Below, piece by piece: positions 25,665-34,682 of a DNA stretch of 64,000 bases. The notes below the pieces were generated by a model, which made no database searches, had not been told where the DNA came from, and was given only the letters and a program-made list of their open reading frames with translations. Source of the stretch: Nitrospiria bacterium (GTDB taxonomy: Bacteria > Nitrospirota > UBA9217); the NCBI GenBank assembly GCA_919902495.1, contig CAKKRC010000018.1, positions 126,580-190,579 on the forward strand. The letters run 5' to 3'. Numbering within the stretch: the stretch's first letter is position 1; each line of letters opens with the position of its first letter. The translations under genes were made by a program, and so were the position numbers.

Positions 25665-26408
25665 ATGTATTTTTGCATCCGACGAGAGATAGATTATTCG
25701 AACAGCGATGACAGGCTCAGGAAGCTGCGGGGCGTGCCCATCGAGTTTGCCTTCCCCCAGGACCTTGCGGAGTTCCTGAAGGACAAGGACCGCCTTGCAG
25801 CGGTGGAGCGTCAGGTCAAGGACTATGAGGTCCCTATTTATTCGGTCCATGCTCCTGACGGGCACCTGGCCGACGGCAATTTCATCGACTGGGCGGGAAA
25901 GGCAGTACAGTTCGCCGAGGCCGTGGGATCAGGGATCATGGTCCTCCACCCGGAGACGGCCATTCCGGATTCGGGCGACCTGGATCATCTCTCCATCATA
26001 GAGAACATCCGGCACCTGCAGGAGCGCACCCAGGTGGTCATCGCCATGGAGACCTTCTGGGACAAGACGCGGATCCTCACGCCCGATCAGATCATGAACG
26101 CAAGCATGCCCATGGTGCTGGATACCTCGCGCCTCCCGAAGTCCGAGATCACCTGGGTCATCGAGACCTATCACACCCATATCGTGAACCTGCATCTTTC
26201 GGCGGTGACCCGCGATCACGGCGTCAAGGGGATCGCCAAGCAGTACCAGCCGGTGGAGCGTGATAACTTCTGCCTCGATCTTCTGGACAGGCTTCAGGAA
26301 TTGGAGTGGAACGGCGTGGTGACCCTGGAGTACATGCCGTGGCTGCACGCGAAGGTGCTTGATGACCGGAAACTCCTCGACCGGATCTACGGTATCGGGC
26401 GGGCATAA
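25665..26408 (+). CDS. Sugar phosphate isomerase/epimerase-like TIM-barrel protein
   Basis: The 247-residue protein fits the xylose-isomerase-like/AP endonuclease 2 superfamily: alternating strands and helices with metal-ligand-type residues in YSVHAPDG, MVLHPETA, IAMETFW, MVLDTSR, NLHLSAV and TLEYMPW. The reaction cannot be assigned. An ATG at 25596 lies directly beside a TATAAT box and has no ribosome binding site, so I chose 25665. A bidirectional terminator separates it from the ferritin-like gene. Confidence 0.75.
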   Translation: MYFCIRREIDYSNSDDRLRKLRGVPIEFAFPQDLAEFLKDKDRLAAVERQVKDYEVPIYSVHAPDGHLADGNFIDWAGKAVQFAEAVGSGIMVLHPETAIPDSGDLDHLSIIENIRHLQERTQVVIAMETFWDKTRILTPDQIMNASMPMVLDTSRLPKSEITWVIETYHTHIVNLHLSAVTRDHGVKGIAKQYQPVERDNFCLDLLDRLQELEWNGVVTLEYMPWLHAKVLDDRKLLDRIYGIGRA

Positions 26409-26433
26409 GGAAAGAACAGGATGAGGAAAAAAG

Positions 26434-26463
26434 AAAAGCCGAAGCGGGATGCTTCGGCTTTTG
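26434..26463. terminator. Bidirectional rho-independent terminator
   Basis: AAAAGCCGAAGC and GCTTCGGCTTTT flank a five-base loop, giving a T tract on both strands between two convergent genes. Confidence 0.9.
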
Positions 26464-26483
26464 TCGTTATTCGGCGAAAACGG

Positions 26484-26909
26484 CTATTTTCCCAGCAGGG
26501 TGGTGAAGGTGTCGTGGTGGCCTTCTTCGTCGGCGAGGATCTGCTCGAAGAGAAGGCGGGTCGTGCTGTCCCCCTCTGAGGCGGCCTGCTTGATAATGGC
26601 CTTGTAGAGGTCAATGGCCTCTTCTTCCGCTGTTGCGTCCGCCTCGAGCATTTCCTTGAGACTTCCGCCCACCTTGATGGGGTCGGGTTTGGTGGTGGGG
26701 ATGACGTCGAAATAGAATAACCGTTCGGCGATCTTCTCGGCGTGCTTCATCTCCGATATTGCAACGTCTTCGAACACATCGGCGATCTCGGCCGACTCAA
26801 GGCCTTTTGCCATGATATGCTGCCACATGTACTGTACGCTCACCTGGATCTCGCGGGCAATGGCCTGCTGCAGCATGTCTGTCAGCGCCGCGCTTGCTTT
26901 CTGAACCAT
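26484..26909 (-). CDS. Ferritin-like (bacterioferritin-type) di-iron protein
   Basis: The 141-residue four-helix-bundle protein has paired metal-ligand motifs: E in AREIQVSVQY, E..H in SEMKHAEKIAERL, E in TAEEEAIDLY and E..H in ILADEEGHHDTF. It would store iron or act as a peroxide-consuming ferritin/bacterioferritin. No haem-binding Met is evident. AGAGGAGA lies just upstream of the ATG at 26909; an upstream in-frame ATG at 26999 would add 30 residues with no family match. Confidence 0.88.
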   Translation of the reverse strand: MVQKASAALTDMLQQAIAREIQVSVQYMWQHIMAKGLESAEIADVFEDVAISEMKHAEKIAERLFYFDVIPTTKPDPIKVGGSLKEMLEADATAEEEAIDLYKAIIKQAASEGDSTTRLLFEQILADEEGHHDTFTTLLGK

Positions 26910-27211
26910 GGATATGTCTCCTCTCTCCGCATGATGGATGCTTTTGAACAATTCTATCTTAGCAAAAAACGGGTAAAAGGGGAAGAGCAACCGTATCATT
27001 TTGTAACACTCCCATTTCCTGAACAGGCCAAAAAACAGACACTATAAGCTCTAAAGCTATAATTTTACATTGACACGATACAGCGCCCTGCTCTATTATA
27101 ACGTACTATTTTCAGGAGGCATCGTAGAGCGCTTCTTGGGATGTTCGTTGCCTCTCTATGCGGAAAAGGACCACCACCTTATTCAGTTCATCTTTCAGTT
27201 CATCGATCATC
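26910..27211. other. Divergent intergenic region
   Basis: This 302-base spacer holds the start signals of the ferritin-like gene and a plus-strand promoter at 27070-27099. AGGAGG at 27114-27119 is not followed by a start codon in the downstream lipoprotein frame; the nearest ATG (27141) opens only a short, unsupported frame. Confidence 0.5.
27070..27099 (+). promoter_or_regulatory. Sigma70-type promoter upstream of the PCuAC lipoprotein
   Basis: TTGACA, an 18-base spacer and TATTAT are present, predicting a transcript start near 27106. Confidence 0.65.
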
Positions 27212-27637
27212 ATGCGGGTCACGTTGGTGTTGGTGACCTTTTTTGTTTCAGGGGCCGGCTGCACGTCTCCACCTCCGCAGATCACGATTGAAGGCCAGTA
27301 TGCGAACCTCTCGCCAATTTTTATCGGCGCGGGGTCGGTCTTTTTCAAGATTAAGAACACGGGTGGACGGGACGTGCTTGTGGGTGCAACGGTATCGGTT
27401 CCCAACGCGGTCATCGAACTCCATGATGTGAAAAAAAGCCGGATGGTGCGGGTGGACAAGATCGTTGTCCCTTCCCGGGAAACGACAGACCTGGGGCCCG
27501 GCGGCCATCATATCATGATCTTTAACATGCCTCGGACCGTGCAGGAGGGGTCGGAACTCATCCTGACGCTCAGGTTCGAACGGTCCGGTGAAAAACAGGT
27601 GACGGTCCGGTTCGAGAAGGAGCAGGAAGCACGATAA
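27212..27637 (+). CDS. PCu(A)C-type copper chaperone lipoprotein
   Basis: The 141-residue product has a lipoprotein signal (VTFFVSGAGC) and a PCu(A)C/DUF461 domain: VSVPNAVIELHDV, then M, and GPGGHHIMIFNM, the H/M Cu(I) ligand pattern of periplasmic chaperones that feed copper to CuA sites. I start at 27212 because it gives a compact lipobox signal; an ATG at 27158 would lengthen the signal to 34 residues. It precedes a periplasmic cytochrome, but no cytochrome oxidase or nitrous oxide reductase gene is in the window. Confidence 0.82.
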   Translation: MRVTLVLVTFFVSGAGCTSPPPQITIEGQYANLSPIFIGAGSVFFKIKNTGGRDVLVGATVSVPNAVIELHDVKKSRMVRVDKIVVPSRETTDLGPGGHHIMIFNMPRTVQEGSELILTLRFERSGEKQVTVRFEKEQEAR

Positions 27638-27817
27638 CGCGACCGTCAATAAATACGCGGTTCATTTGTTTTGTATGGTATTGTACTGCTGGTACAGTGG
27701 AAAAAGGGAGGTGAAAGCGTTCCCGCAAAAGACTGTTTAACAAGCTTGAGAAGTTCGGAGTTGGTTGTATCAACATCAGATACGCACTTTATCATACACG
27801 GAAAGGGGAGATTCACA

Positions 27818-29041
27818 ATGAAAAAGCTTGCAGGCTTTATCGCAGTTGTAGTTGTTGTGCTGTTCGGTTATCTGGCCTTCACCACGATGTCGTCGACAGA
27901 TGCCGTTGCAGCCGCCGCAAAGAAGAAGGCAGAGGCCACGAAGGCTGCGCCGGCAGCAGCGCCCGCGGCTCCCGCGGCGCCCGTAGCGAAGACCTATTCG
28001 GCCACGATCTATGTGGCGGGCATGGGCGGGCATTATGCACAGGCCGACGTCGTCGTCGACCCGAGCAATGCCAACGAGCCGGTGAAGATCTCGAAGCTGG
28101 ACCGCCTGTCCATCAATCCTGCCGGCGTCGACGGCAAGCAGTATGCCACCCATGACGCCCGCATCGATGCCAACGACCGGAACATCATGTTCTGGTCCAC
28201 CTATGTACCCGACGCGAACAAGAAGATGCATGTCGGCAAGTCCGACCTCAAGACCGGCAAGGTCCTTGTGGACGTGGCCATGACCCCGGACCCGAAGGCC
28301 CCGGCCGAAAAGGCGCCGACCTACTGCGCCTCCGGCCAGAGCAAGAACTTCTTCATGCCCGTGTTCATGGGAACGGAAGGCTATGTGGACGTGCTCGACA
28401 AGAAGGACCTGTCGCTGAAGCACCGCCTCTGGATGAGCTCCCTCGGCTACGTCAAGGGCTCCTACAAGTTCACGCACGGCACCAATTCGCCCGACATGAA
28501 GACCTTCGTTCTGGCAGTGAACCAGGCCAAGGAAGGGAAGGGCACCGGCGACATCGACTTCATCCTCGTGGATCTCGCCGAGATGGAGAAGGGCAATCTC
28601 AAGCAGCTTGCCAAGAACACGCTGAAGGGCGAGCCTGACAAGACCATCACCTTCCGGCAGTATTTCAGCAACGACGGCAAGTTCATCATGCAGTCGGCCG
28701 GCGACCGCCTCTGGGTGCTCGACGCCACGACCTTGAAGATGGTTGACGAGAAGATGATGCCCCCGGGAAACCAGCTCCACGACGCCCAGAACACCCCGGA
28801 CGACAAGGTCGCGCTCCTGACCGTGCGCACGGTCACGGCCGGCTGCGATGTGGAAGGAAAGCCGCTTGTGAAGGAAGGCAAGGGCGTGGACATCACCGAC
28901 GGTACGGTCATGTTCTATGACTTCAGCGCCAAGAAGCTGAGCGACAAGCAGGTGTCGGTCTGCCTCGGCTGCCACAAGGGCATGGGCCTCGGCGACAAGA
29001 ACGCCGTCCTCTGCGGCATCGATTCGAACTACAAGAAGTAA
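27818..29041 (+). CDS. Periplasmic beta-propeller protein with one C-terminal c-type heme motif
   Basis: The 407-residue product has an N-terminal membrane anchor or signal (about 5-25), an Ala/Pro/Lys-rich linker (35-63), then propeller-like blades with the recurring H...(S/N)PD.K pattern (THGTNSPDMKTFVLA, YFSNDGKFIMQSA, LHDAQNTPDDKVALL). A single heme motif, Cys382-LG-Cys385-His386, follows near the end. Such a protein would move electrons or sense redox state outside the cytoplasm. I recognise no named family. AAAGGGGAG precedes the ATG at 27818. A strong terminator follows. Confidence 0.75.
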   Translation: MKKLAGFIAVVVVVLFGYLAFTTMSSTDAVAAAAKKKAEATKAAPAAAPAAPAAPVAKTYSATIYVAGMGGHYAQADVVVDPSNANEPVKISKLDRLSINPAGVDGKQYATHDARIDANDRNIMFWSTYVPDANKKMHVGKSDLKTGKVLVDVAMTPDPKAPAEKAPTYCASGQSKNFFMPVFMGTEGYVDVLDKKDLSLKHRLWMSSLGYVKGSYKFTHGTNSPDMKTFVLAVNQAKEGKGTGDIDFILVDLAEMEKGNLKQLAKNTLKGEPDKTITFRQYFSNDGKFIMQSAGDRLWVLDATTLKMVDEKMMPPGNQLHDAQNTPDDKVALLTVRTVTAGCDVEGKPLVKEGKGVDITDGTVMFYDFSAKKLSDKQVSVCLGCHKGMGLGDKNAVLCGIDSNYKK

Positions 29042-29070
29042 TATTTTCAAAGCAGTATGAACGTCTGACC

Positions 29071-29108
29071 ACCTCTCCCCGCGGTATGATCGCGGGGAGA
29101 GGTTTTTG
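29071..29108 (+). terminator. Rho-independent terminator after the cytochrome gene
   Basis: ACCTCTCCCCGCG and CGCGGGGAGAGGT form a perfect 13-bp stem around a seven-base loop, followed by TTTTG. Confidence 0.93.
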
Positions 29109-29118
29109 TTTATAGCTC

Positions 29119-29148
29119 TTGCATATAACTTCATCAATCTTGTATAAT
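29119..29148 (+). promoter_or_regulatory. Sigma70-type promoter of the ABC exporter genes
   Basis: TTGCAT, an 18-base spacer and TATAAT are present. Transcription near 29155 leaves a 64-base leader and rules out an earlier in-frame start at 29153. Confidence 0.7.
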
Positions 29149-29218
29149 ACGGATGTCTCAGCGAAAGGCACCAGATCACTTATTACATAGAGAAAGATCT
29201 ACGAGAACCGCTCAATTC

Positions 29219-30406
29219 ATGCCGACCCTCTTTTCCTTTGCCTTCAAGAACATAAAACGGAAACCCCTGCGCACCGGAATCCTGATGTTCGCCATCGCGC
29301 TCCTGGTGTCCGCCCTCGTCTTCTCCCTCTCCTTCGTGCAGCGCGTGAACGGCAGCATCAACAAGGCCTCGGAGCGTCTCGGCGCCGACCTGCTCATCGT
29401 TCCGACCAATGCGCGCGGCGCGGCCGAAGAGGTCCTGCTTGAGAACAAGATCAAGTCGTTCTACATGGACGCCAGGCTCATCGACCGGATCAAGGTCGTC
29501 GAGGGGATCGACAAGGTCACGGAGCAGATCTATCTTGTCACCATGTCCACCATGTGCTGCTCTGTGCCCGAGGCCATGGTGATCGCCTTTAACCAGGACA
29601 CGGACTTCATCATCACGCCGTGGCTCAGGGAAAAGCTCAAGCACAGGCTGGAGAAAGGCGAGGCGGTCGCCGGCACGGAATCCTCTTTTAATATCCGGCT
29701 GGGCCTCGTGGAAGTGGACAGCATGCTCTTCGGTAATGTGTTCCGCATCGTGGGGACCATGGACCCGACCGGCACCGGACTGGACAACGCCGTGTTCATC
29801 ACGCTGGAGAACATGGAGAGGATCGTGAAAAGCGGCAAGGCAAAGGTGAAGCCCGGGGAGATCTCGGTGATCTTCGCGAAGGTCAAGCCCGGCATCGATC
29901 CCTCGGCGGTGGCCATGCGGATCGAGAACTCGATCATCGATGTCGATGTGATGGCGCGGAAGGACATCGGCAAGAACATCCTTTCGACGCTGGGTGACAT
30001 GAGCAGGATCTTCATGATGACCATCGTTCTGGCGTCGGTTATGGCCTTCTTCCTCGTCTGGGCGATCTTCACGGCCATTGCCAACGAGCGCTCCAAGGAA
30101 GTGGGCATCATGCGGGCACTGGGGGCCAAGGAACAGCACATCCTCAGGATATTCCTTATCGAGGTGCTCGTCATCGGGTGCGCAGGGAGCATCCTCGGCA
30201 TCGTGGCAGGCACCGCGCTGTCCACGCTGGTCGCGACGACCTTTTCCATCGTCAAGCAGCTTTCCACGGACCTCTCGTTCCTGGAGCGGTCCGCGATCGC
30301 GGTGGTGAGCTTTCTGGGCGGGACCGCCATCTGCGTCTTCGGCGCACTGGGGCCGATACAGCGGCTCAAGAAGATGGAGCCTCTAATGGTCATCAAGGTG
30401 GAGTAA
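29219..30406 (+). CDS. MacB/FtsX-like ABC transporter permease
   Basis: The 395-residue permease has a first transmembrane helix near 20-40, a large periplasmic MacB-type domain (about 45-255) and three C-terminal helices (near 275, 325 and 360), the FtsX topology. Two adjacent Cys (TMCCSVPEA) lie in the periplasmic part. Such permeases drive mechanotransmission or lipoprotein/peptide export with a LolD-like ATPase, encoded two bases downstream. The substrate is unknown. No accessory membrane-fusion protein is adjacent. Confidence 0.9.
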   Translation: MPTLFSFAFKNIKRKPLRTGILMFAIALLVSALVFSLSFVQRVNGSINKASERLGADLLIVPTNARGAAEEVLLENKIKSFYMDARLIDRIKVVEGIDKVTEQIYLVTMSTMCCSVPEAMVIAFNQDTDFIITPWLREKLKHRLEKGEAVAGTESSFNIRLGLVEVDSMLFGNVFRIVGTMDPTGTGLDNAVFITLENMERIVKSGKAKVKPGEISVIFAKVKPGIDPSAVAMRIENSIIDVDVMARKDIGKNILSTLGDMSRIFMMTIVLASVMAFFLVWAIFTAIANERSKEVGIMRALGAKEQHILRIFLIEVLVIGCAGSILGIVAGTALSTLVATTFSIVKQLSTDLSFLERSAIAVVSFLGGTAICVFGALGPIQRLKKMEPLMVIKVE

Positions 30407-30408
30407 GC

Positions 30409-31089
30409 ATGAGCCAGGTCGTGATCGATGTCGTATCGAAGGACTACCGGGTGGCGAACGAGACCATCGCAGCGGTCCGCAACGCTTCCCTCATCGTCGA
30501 GCGGAGTAAGTTCGTCTCCATTGTGGGCCATTCGGGCTCAGGCAAGACGACGCTCCTCTCGCTCATCGGCGGAATGGTCTCTCCGACATCGGGCCGGGTG
30601 CTGTTCAACGGCGAGGACATCTACACCTGGACCAGCGACCGGCTTTCGGAGTACCGGTGCGAGAAGATCGGGTTTATGTTCCAGTCCGCGAGCCTGCTTC
30701 CGATCCTGACGGCAAAAGAGAACCTCATGCTCCCCGTCGCGTTCCGATCACAGCGGACACCCGACGGCGGACACGAGCAGAAGGCGGAAGATCTCCTCCA
30801 TTCGGTCGGGCTCAGCGACAAGATCAATGCCTATCCCGCCCAGCTTTCAGGCGGCCAGCAGCGCCGCGTGGCCATCGCCCGGGCCTTCATGAACGACCCC
30901 GAGCTCATCCTCGCCGACGAGCCCACCGGCGACCTCGACGAAGAGACGGAGAACGAGATGATGCAGTTCTTTCTCCGGATGAACAAAGAGCACGGCACCA
31001 CCGTCATCATGGTCACGCACAACTCGGACCTTGCGCGACAGACCCAGCAGCATTTCCGGATGGACCGCGGCGTGATCTCTCACGTTTGA
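30409..31089 (+). CDS. LolD/MacB-type ABC transporter ATP-binding protein
   Basis: The 226-residue ATPase has the Walker A GHSGSGKTT, Q-loop MFQSASLLP, signature LSGGQQRRVA, Walker B LILADEPT and H-loop VTH. It pairs with the permease immediately upstream (two bases between stop and start). Confidence 0.95.
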   Translation: MSQVVIDVVSKDYRVANETIAAVRNASLIVERSKFVSIVGHSGSGKTTLLSLIGGMVSPTSGRVLFNGEDIYTWTSDRLSEYRCEKIGFMFQSASLLPILTAKENLMLPVAFRSQRTPDGGHEQKAEDLLHSVGLSDKINAYPAQLSGGQQRRVAIARAFMNDPELILADEPTGDLDEETENEMMQFFLRMNKEHGTTVIMVTHNSDLARQTQQHFRMDRGVISHV

Positions 31090-31514
31090 TGCCGCATCCA
31101 AGTCGCCGCCCGATTCTTCCGGCGAACGGCCCAGACCCCCTTTCCCCGTTACTTACACAAAGATTCAGGCATGCCGATAACCAATTTCCCGCCCATATTT
31201 ATTTGTGAAGAAGTATTGACTTATTCCTGTCCGGTAGGGTAATGTACCGCAAAGCAAGTCCTTCCTTAATCGTTTATTGCCGTTGCGTCCTCACAGGAAC
31301 AGTGCTCGCGGTGGACCCGTGCGAGAAACGCCTGGCCTACCGAAAACACTGATGATGATATGCCTGACCTCGATGGGAAGAGGGGGTGATGCTCAACGTT
31401 CGCGGGGGAAATCGACCCGGGCGGACAGGGCGGGTACGACGGTGAAACGGTATATCGGCAGTTTCTGCGGAGAGACTGCGGAAACGATGTTATCTTAACG
31501 AAAAGGGAGGACGT
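31090..31514. other. Intergenic region without a recognised gene
   Basis: In this 425-base stretch I see no supported gene. TTGACT at 31216-31221 with a 17-base spacer to GTAATG is a weak promoter candidate. A GGGAGG ribosome binding site for the next gene lies at the end. Long open frames on the minus strand are antisense shadows. Confidence 0.5.
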
Positions 31515-32564
31515 ATGAAAATGAGCATGAAGTACGAGGTTGACGTTGAGCAGGAAGCGCTTTGGTCTGTCGGAGAAGAGCAGGAAAAATACACGCTTAT
31601 CCTCGGGCAGGCCATCGAGCGTTACGTTGAGGAGCTGAGAACCATAGAACGGCGCATCGCAAGCGGTGAGATCGAGGAGGATGCCGTTCTCAGGGAGATC
31701 GTGGCCCTGAACGATGCCATTCTCAAGATCTGTGCGCAGTTCGAGCAGGAAGTAAAAGATGAAACAGTAATAAAGGCCACCCGTTCCTATTTCCGCAAAC
31801 GGACCCACACCATCCTTTCCAAGAGTTACGCCATCAACCGGATCCGGACCTGGCCTCAGGGCTACCAGGGCGACCATCTTACCCTGGAGGCCGCATACAG
31901 GAACACCCCGATGTCCGACGGTATCGGATACTATCTGGATAAATATATCCTCGACTGGCAGCTGGCGCACGCCCTCCGCGGGAGGCTTGAGCGGTTGACT
32001 GCGCTTCTCCACGATGAGCTCTCCACCCGACAAAACCCGAAGGTACTGGATATTGCCTGCGGTTCCTGTCGAGAGGTTTCGATGCTGGTCCCGGAGATCA
32101 AACAATCGAAAGCGCAGTTCACCTGCGTCGACCTTGACGGCGACGCCCTGGATTTCGCGTTGAACCGTCTTGCGCCCGCGGACCTTGCGCCTGAGCAGGT
32201 CAAGTTGATCAAGTACAACGCCCTCCGGATGTTCGATATCGACATTGCCAAGGCAGAATTCGGGCATCAGGACATCATCTACAGTGTGGGTTATTTCGAC
32301 TATCTCCCCGATGATTTTCTGGTGAAAATGCTGAGCTCTTTGTACGCGCTGCTGAACCCGGGCGGGAAGCTCATTGCCGCGTTCAAAGATGCGGACCAGT
32401 ACCGGTCCCAGGAGTACCACTGGATCGCCGATTGGGACGGGTTTCGGCAGCGGACCGTGAAGGACTTCGAGCGGATCCTCGGCGAAGCGGGCATCCCCGC
32501 GCAGGCCATGACCATGACGCGCGACAGGTCCGGCATAATCGTTTTCTATTCTGCGACGAAGTGA
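31515..32564 (+). CDS. SAM-dependent methyltransferase with helical N-terminal region
   Basis: The 349-residue protein has a charged helical N-terminus (about 1-100), then a class I methyltransferase core with motif I VLDIACGSCREV (near 175-186), an acidic motif CVDLDGDALDFA and a motif IV-like IIYSVGYFDYL. The fold is clear; the acceptor is not. GGGAGGACGT precedes the ATG. It stands upstream of the ketoreductase/ketosynthase genes on the same strand but is separated from them by about 120 bases, so membership in that pathway is only a possibility. Confidence 0.82.
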   Translation: MKMSMKYEVDVEQEALWSVGEEQEKYTLILGQAIERYVEELRTIERRIASGEIEEDAVLREIVALNDAILKICAQFEQEVKDETVIKATRSYFRKRTHTILSKSYAINRIRTWPQGYQGDHLTLEAAYRNTPMSDGIGYYLDKYILDWQLAHALRGRLERLTALLHDELSTRQNPKVLDIACGSCREVSMLVPEIKQSKAQFTCVDLDGDALDFALNRLAPADLAPEQVKLIKYNALRMFDIDIAKAEFGHQDIIYSVGYFDYLPDDFLVKMLSSLYALLNPGGKLIAAFKDADQYRSQEYHWIADWDGFRQRTVKDFERILGEAGIPAQAMTMTRDRSGIIVFYSATK

Positions 32565-32683
32565 TGCTCCATTCGGATAGCATTTAGCGAACGGAACTGA
32601 TGTCTCTGTAAACGCAGGGGTTCAGGTTTTGTCGTTCAAGCACTTTGTTGACGCGGATCATCCGCCGTCGCCGGGGGGGCGTA

Positions 32684-33436
32684 TTGGAAGAATATCAACT
32701 TCGCGACAAGGTTGCTATCGTCACGGGCGGCTCACGGGGCATAGGACGCGCTGTCGTCCTTGCCTTGGCAAGGCAGGGCGCTTACTGCGCCTTCACCTAT
32801 TCGTCGCACCGGGAAGCCGCTGAGACCCTGGCGGCCGAGGTCCGGGAGGTGGGCCGCCGGGCGCTCCCGATACGGCTCGATGTCCGGGATTTTGACGGCG
32901 CGAAGGCGATGATCGAGCAGGTCAAAAGCGAGTTTGGCAGGCTCGATATCCTTGTCAATAACGCAGGGATCACGCGCGACAGGTCGCTGATGGGTATGAG
33001 CAGGGAGGACTGGGGCGACGTCATCGACACCGATCTCACGGGCGTCTTCAATACGACCCGCGCCTGCATCATCACCTTTCTCAAGCAGAAAAGCGGGCAG
33101 ATCGTGAATGTTTCTTCGGTCAGCGGCATCAGGCCCATGGCGGGCCAGGTGAACTATGCAGCAGCCAAGGCCGGGGTCATCGGCTTCACAAAATCGCTGG
33201 CAAAAGAGGTGGCACCGTACAACATCCGGGTGAATGCGGTCGCTCCCGGCTTCATCGAAACGGATATGACGTCGCAGCTGGGGGAAAAATTCCGTGAAAA
33301 GGCGGTCGAGCAGATCCCGCTGGGGCGGTTCGGCACGGCTGAGGAGGTTGCGCAGTCGGTGCTTTTTTTGCTGAGCGACACATCACATTATATTACCGGA
33401 CAGGTCCTCCAAGTCGACGGCGGTCTGGGGATGTAG
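32684..33436 (+). CDS. Short-chain dehydrogenase, 3-oxoacyl-[ACP] reductase type
   Basis: The 250-residue SDR has the NADP(H) motif TGGSRGIGR, NNAG, and the catalytic Ser-Tyr-Lys set in VSSVSGIRPM and NYAAAKAG, with FabG-like end YITGQVLQVDGGLGM. It reduces beta-ketoacyl-ACP. The start is uncertain: I chose TTG at 32684 (MEEYQLRDKVAIV) because a G-rich ribosome binding site lies five bases upstream and this gives FabG length; a TTG at 32645 would add 13 residues. It is the first of six closely spaced genes with ACP, two ketosynthase homologues and a dehydratase. Confidence 0.88.
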   Translation: MEEYQLRDKVAIVTGGSRGIGRAVVLALARQGAYCAFTYSSHREAAETLAAEVREVGRRALPIRLDVRDFDGAKAMIEQVKSEFGRLDILVNNAGITRDRSLMGMSREDWGDVIDTDLTGVFNTTRACIITFLKQKSGQIVNVSSVSGIRPMAGQVNYAAAKAGVIGFTKSLAKEVAPYNIRVNAVAPGFIETDMTSQLGEKFREKAVEQIPLGRFGTAEEVAQSVLFLLSDTSHYITGQVLQVDGGLGM

Positions 33437-33443
33437 AGGGGCC

Positions 33444-34679
33444 ATGAAAGGCAGAGCGGTCATAACGGGGATCGGCGTCCTCTCGTCCATCGGGAAGGGG
33501 AGGGACGCATACTGGAAGGCGCTGCAAAGGGGTGCGACCGGCGTCCGTCCGATCACGCTCTTTGATGCGGCTCCGTTCCGTGTAAAGTCCGCCGGCGAGA
33601 TAGCCGATTTCGAAGCGCTTGCATATCTGGGAAAAAAGGGCCTCCGGGACCTTGACCGAAGTACGCGGCTCGTCTGTTCCGCGGCCAAGCTCGCGCTTGA
33701 CGACAGCGGGTTGGCCATTTCAGACGAGATGTCACGGTCCGTCGGAGTTGCCATCGGCACGACCTTCGGAAGTCTCCACAGCATCGCGCAGTTCGACCGG
33801 TCCGGTCTGACCGAAGGTCCGCGGTTCGTCAATCCGTCGCACTTCCCGAACACGGTCATCAACTCACCGGCAAGCCAGGTCTCCATCCGGTTCACCATCA
33901 AGGGCTTTAACACAACGCTGTCCACGGGTTTTTGCGCAGGCCTCGATGCCCTGTCCTATGCGGCGGATTTCATCCGGCTCGGAAGGGCCGATGCGGTCCT
34001 CGCGGGCGGCGTCGAAGAACTGTGCGAAGAGACCTATCGCTTGTTCCACGATCTCGGCTATCTTTCCGGCATGAGCGGAGCCGAGCCGGTCAGTCGTCCC
34101 TTTGATGCCGGTCGGGACGGGTTCGTCCTGTCCGAGGGATCGGCGGTGCTTGTTGCGGAGAATGAGGAGTATGCCCGGAGCCGGGGCGCGGACATCCTGG
34201 CCGTGATCCTGGGCTGCGGCAATGCATTTGATCCGGAAGCGGACAGTACGTTTGAACGGGCGGGACGGGGGCTGAAAACGGCCATCGCGCAGGCGCTCGA
34301 GGAGGCGTGTGTCCGGCCAAAAGACGTCGGGTATGTCTGCTCCTGCGCCAATGGAATGCCGGGACTGGACCGGATGGAGGCACGGATCCTCCATGAGGTG
34401 TTTGGTGAAGATGCGCGGCACGTGCCCGTGAGTTCGATCAAATCAATGATAGGGGAAACATACTCCGCTTCAGGCGCTCTCGCGGTGGCAGCGGCGGTTG
34501 GGGGCCTCCGGCAGGGATTCATCCCTCCTACGGTGAACCACCGGCAGACCGACACCCTCTGCGCCCTCGACATCGTGCCGAATGCAGCGCGTGCGCAAGC
34601 GGTGAAAACGGTGCTTGTTACCGCAGCAGACCCGTACGGACAAAATTCAGCCCTCGTGGTGGGCGGGTACAACAGGTGA
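33444..34679 (+). CDS. Degenerate ketosynthase (KS-beta/chain-length-factor-like)
   Basis: The 411-residue protein is a full-length KAS II-type thiolase-fold protein, but aligning it with the intact ketosynthase two genes downstream shows that all three catalytic residues are gone. The nucleophilic Cys is Phe163 (STGFCAG against STACAAG, with a Cys shifted by one), the first His is Cys301 (CSCANG against SAHGTG) and the second is Glu338 (MIGETY against MLGHTM). This is the pattern of the non-catalytic KS-beta subunit of type II polyketide and aryl-polyene synthases, which heterodimerises with an active KS. That role is inference. Confidence 0.85.
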   Translation: MKGRAVITGIGVLSSIGKGRDAYWKALQRGATGVRPITLFDAAPFRVKSAGEIADFEALAYLGKKGLRDLDRSTRLVCSAAKLALDDSGLAISDEMSRSVGVAIGTTFGSLHSIAQFDRSGLTEGPRFVNPSHFPNTVINSPASQVSIRFTIKGFNTTLSTGFCAGLDALSYAADFIRLGRADAVLAGGVEELCEETYRLFHDLGYLSGMSGAEPVSRPFDAGRDGFVLSEGSAVLVAENEEYARSRGADILAVILGCGNAFDPEADSTFERAGRGLKTAIAQALEEACVRPKDVGYVCSCANGMPGLDRMEARILHEVFGEDARHVPVSSIKSMIGETYSASGALAVAAAVGGLRQGFIPPTVNHRQTDTLCALDIVPNAARAQAVKTVLVTAADPYGQNSALVVGGYNR

Positions 34680-34682
34680 CGC

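Noticed and set aside
27141-27236. Small peptide gene after AGGAGG at 27114
   Set aside because: The 31-codon frame is 22 bases from the AGGAGG, overlaps the lipoprotein signal region and has no recognisable features.
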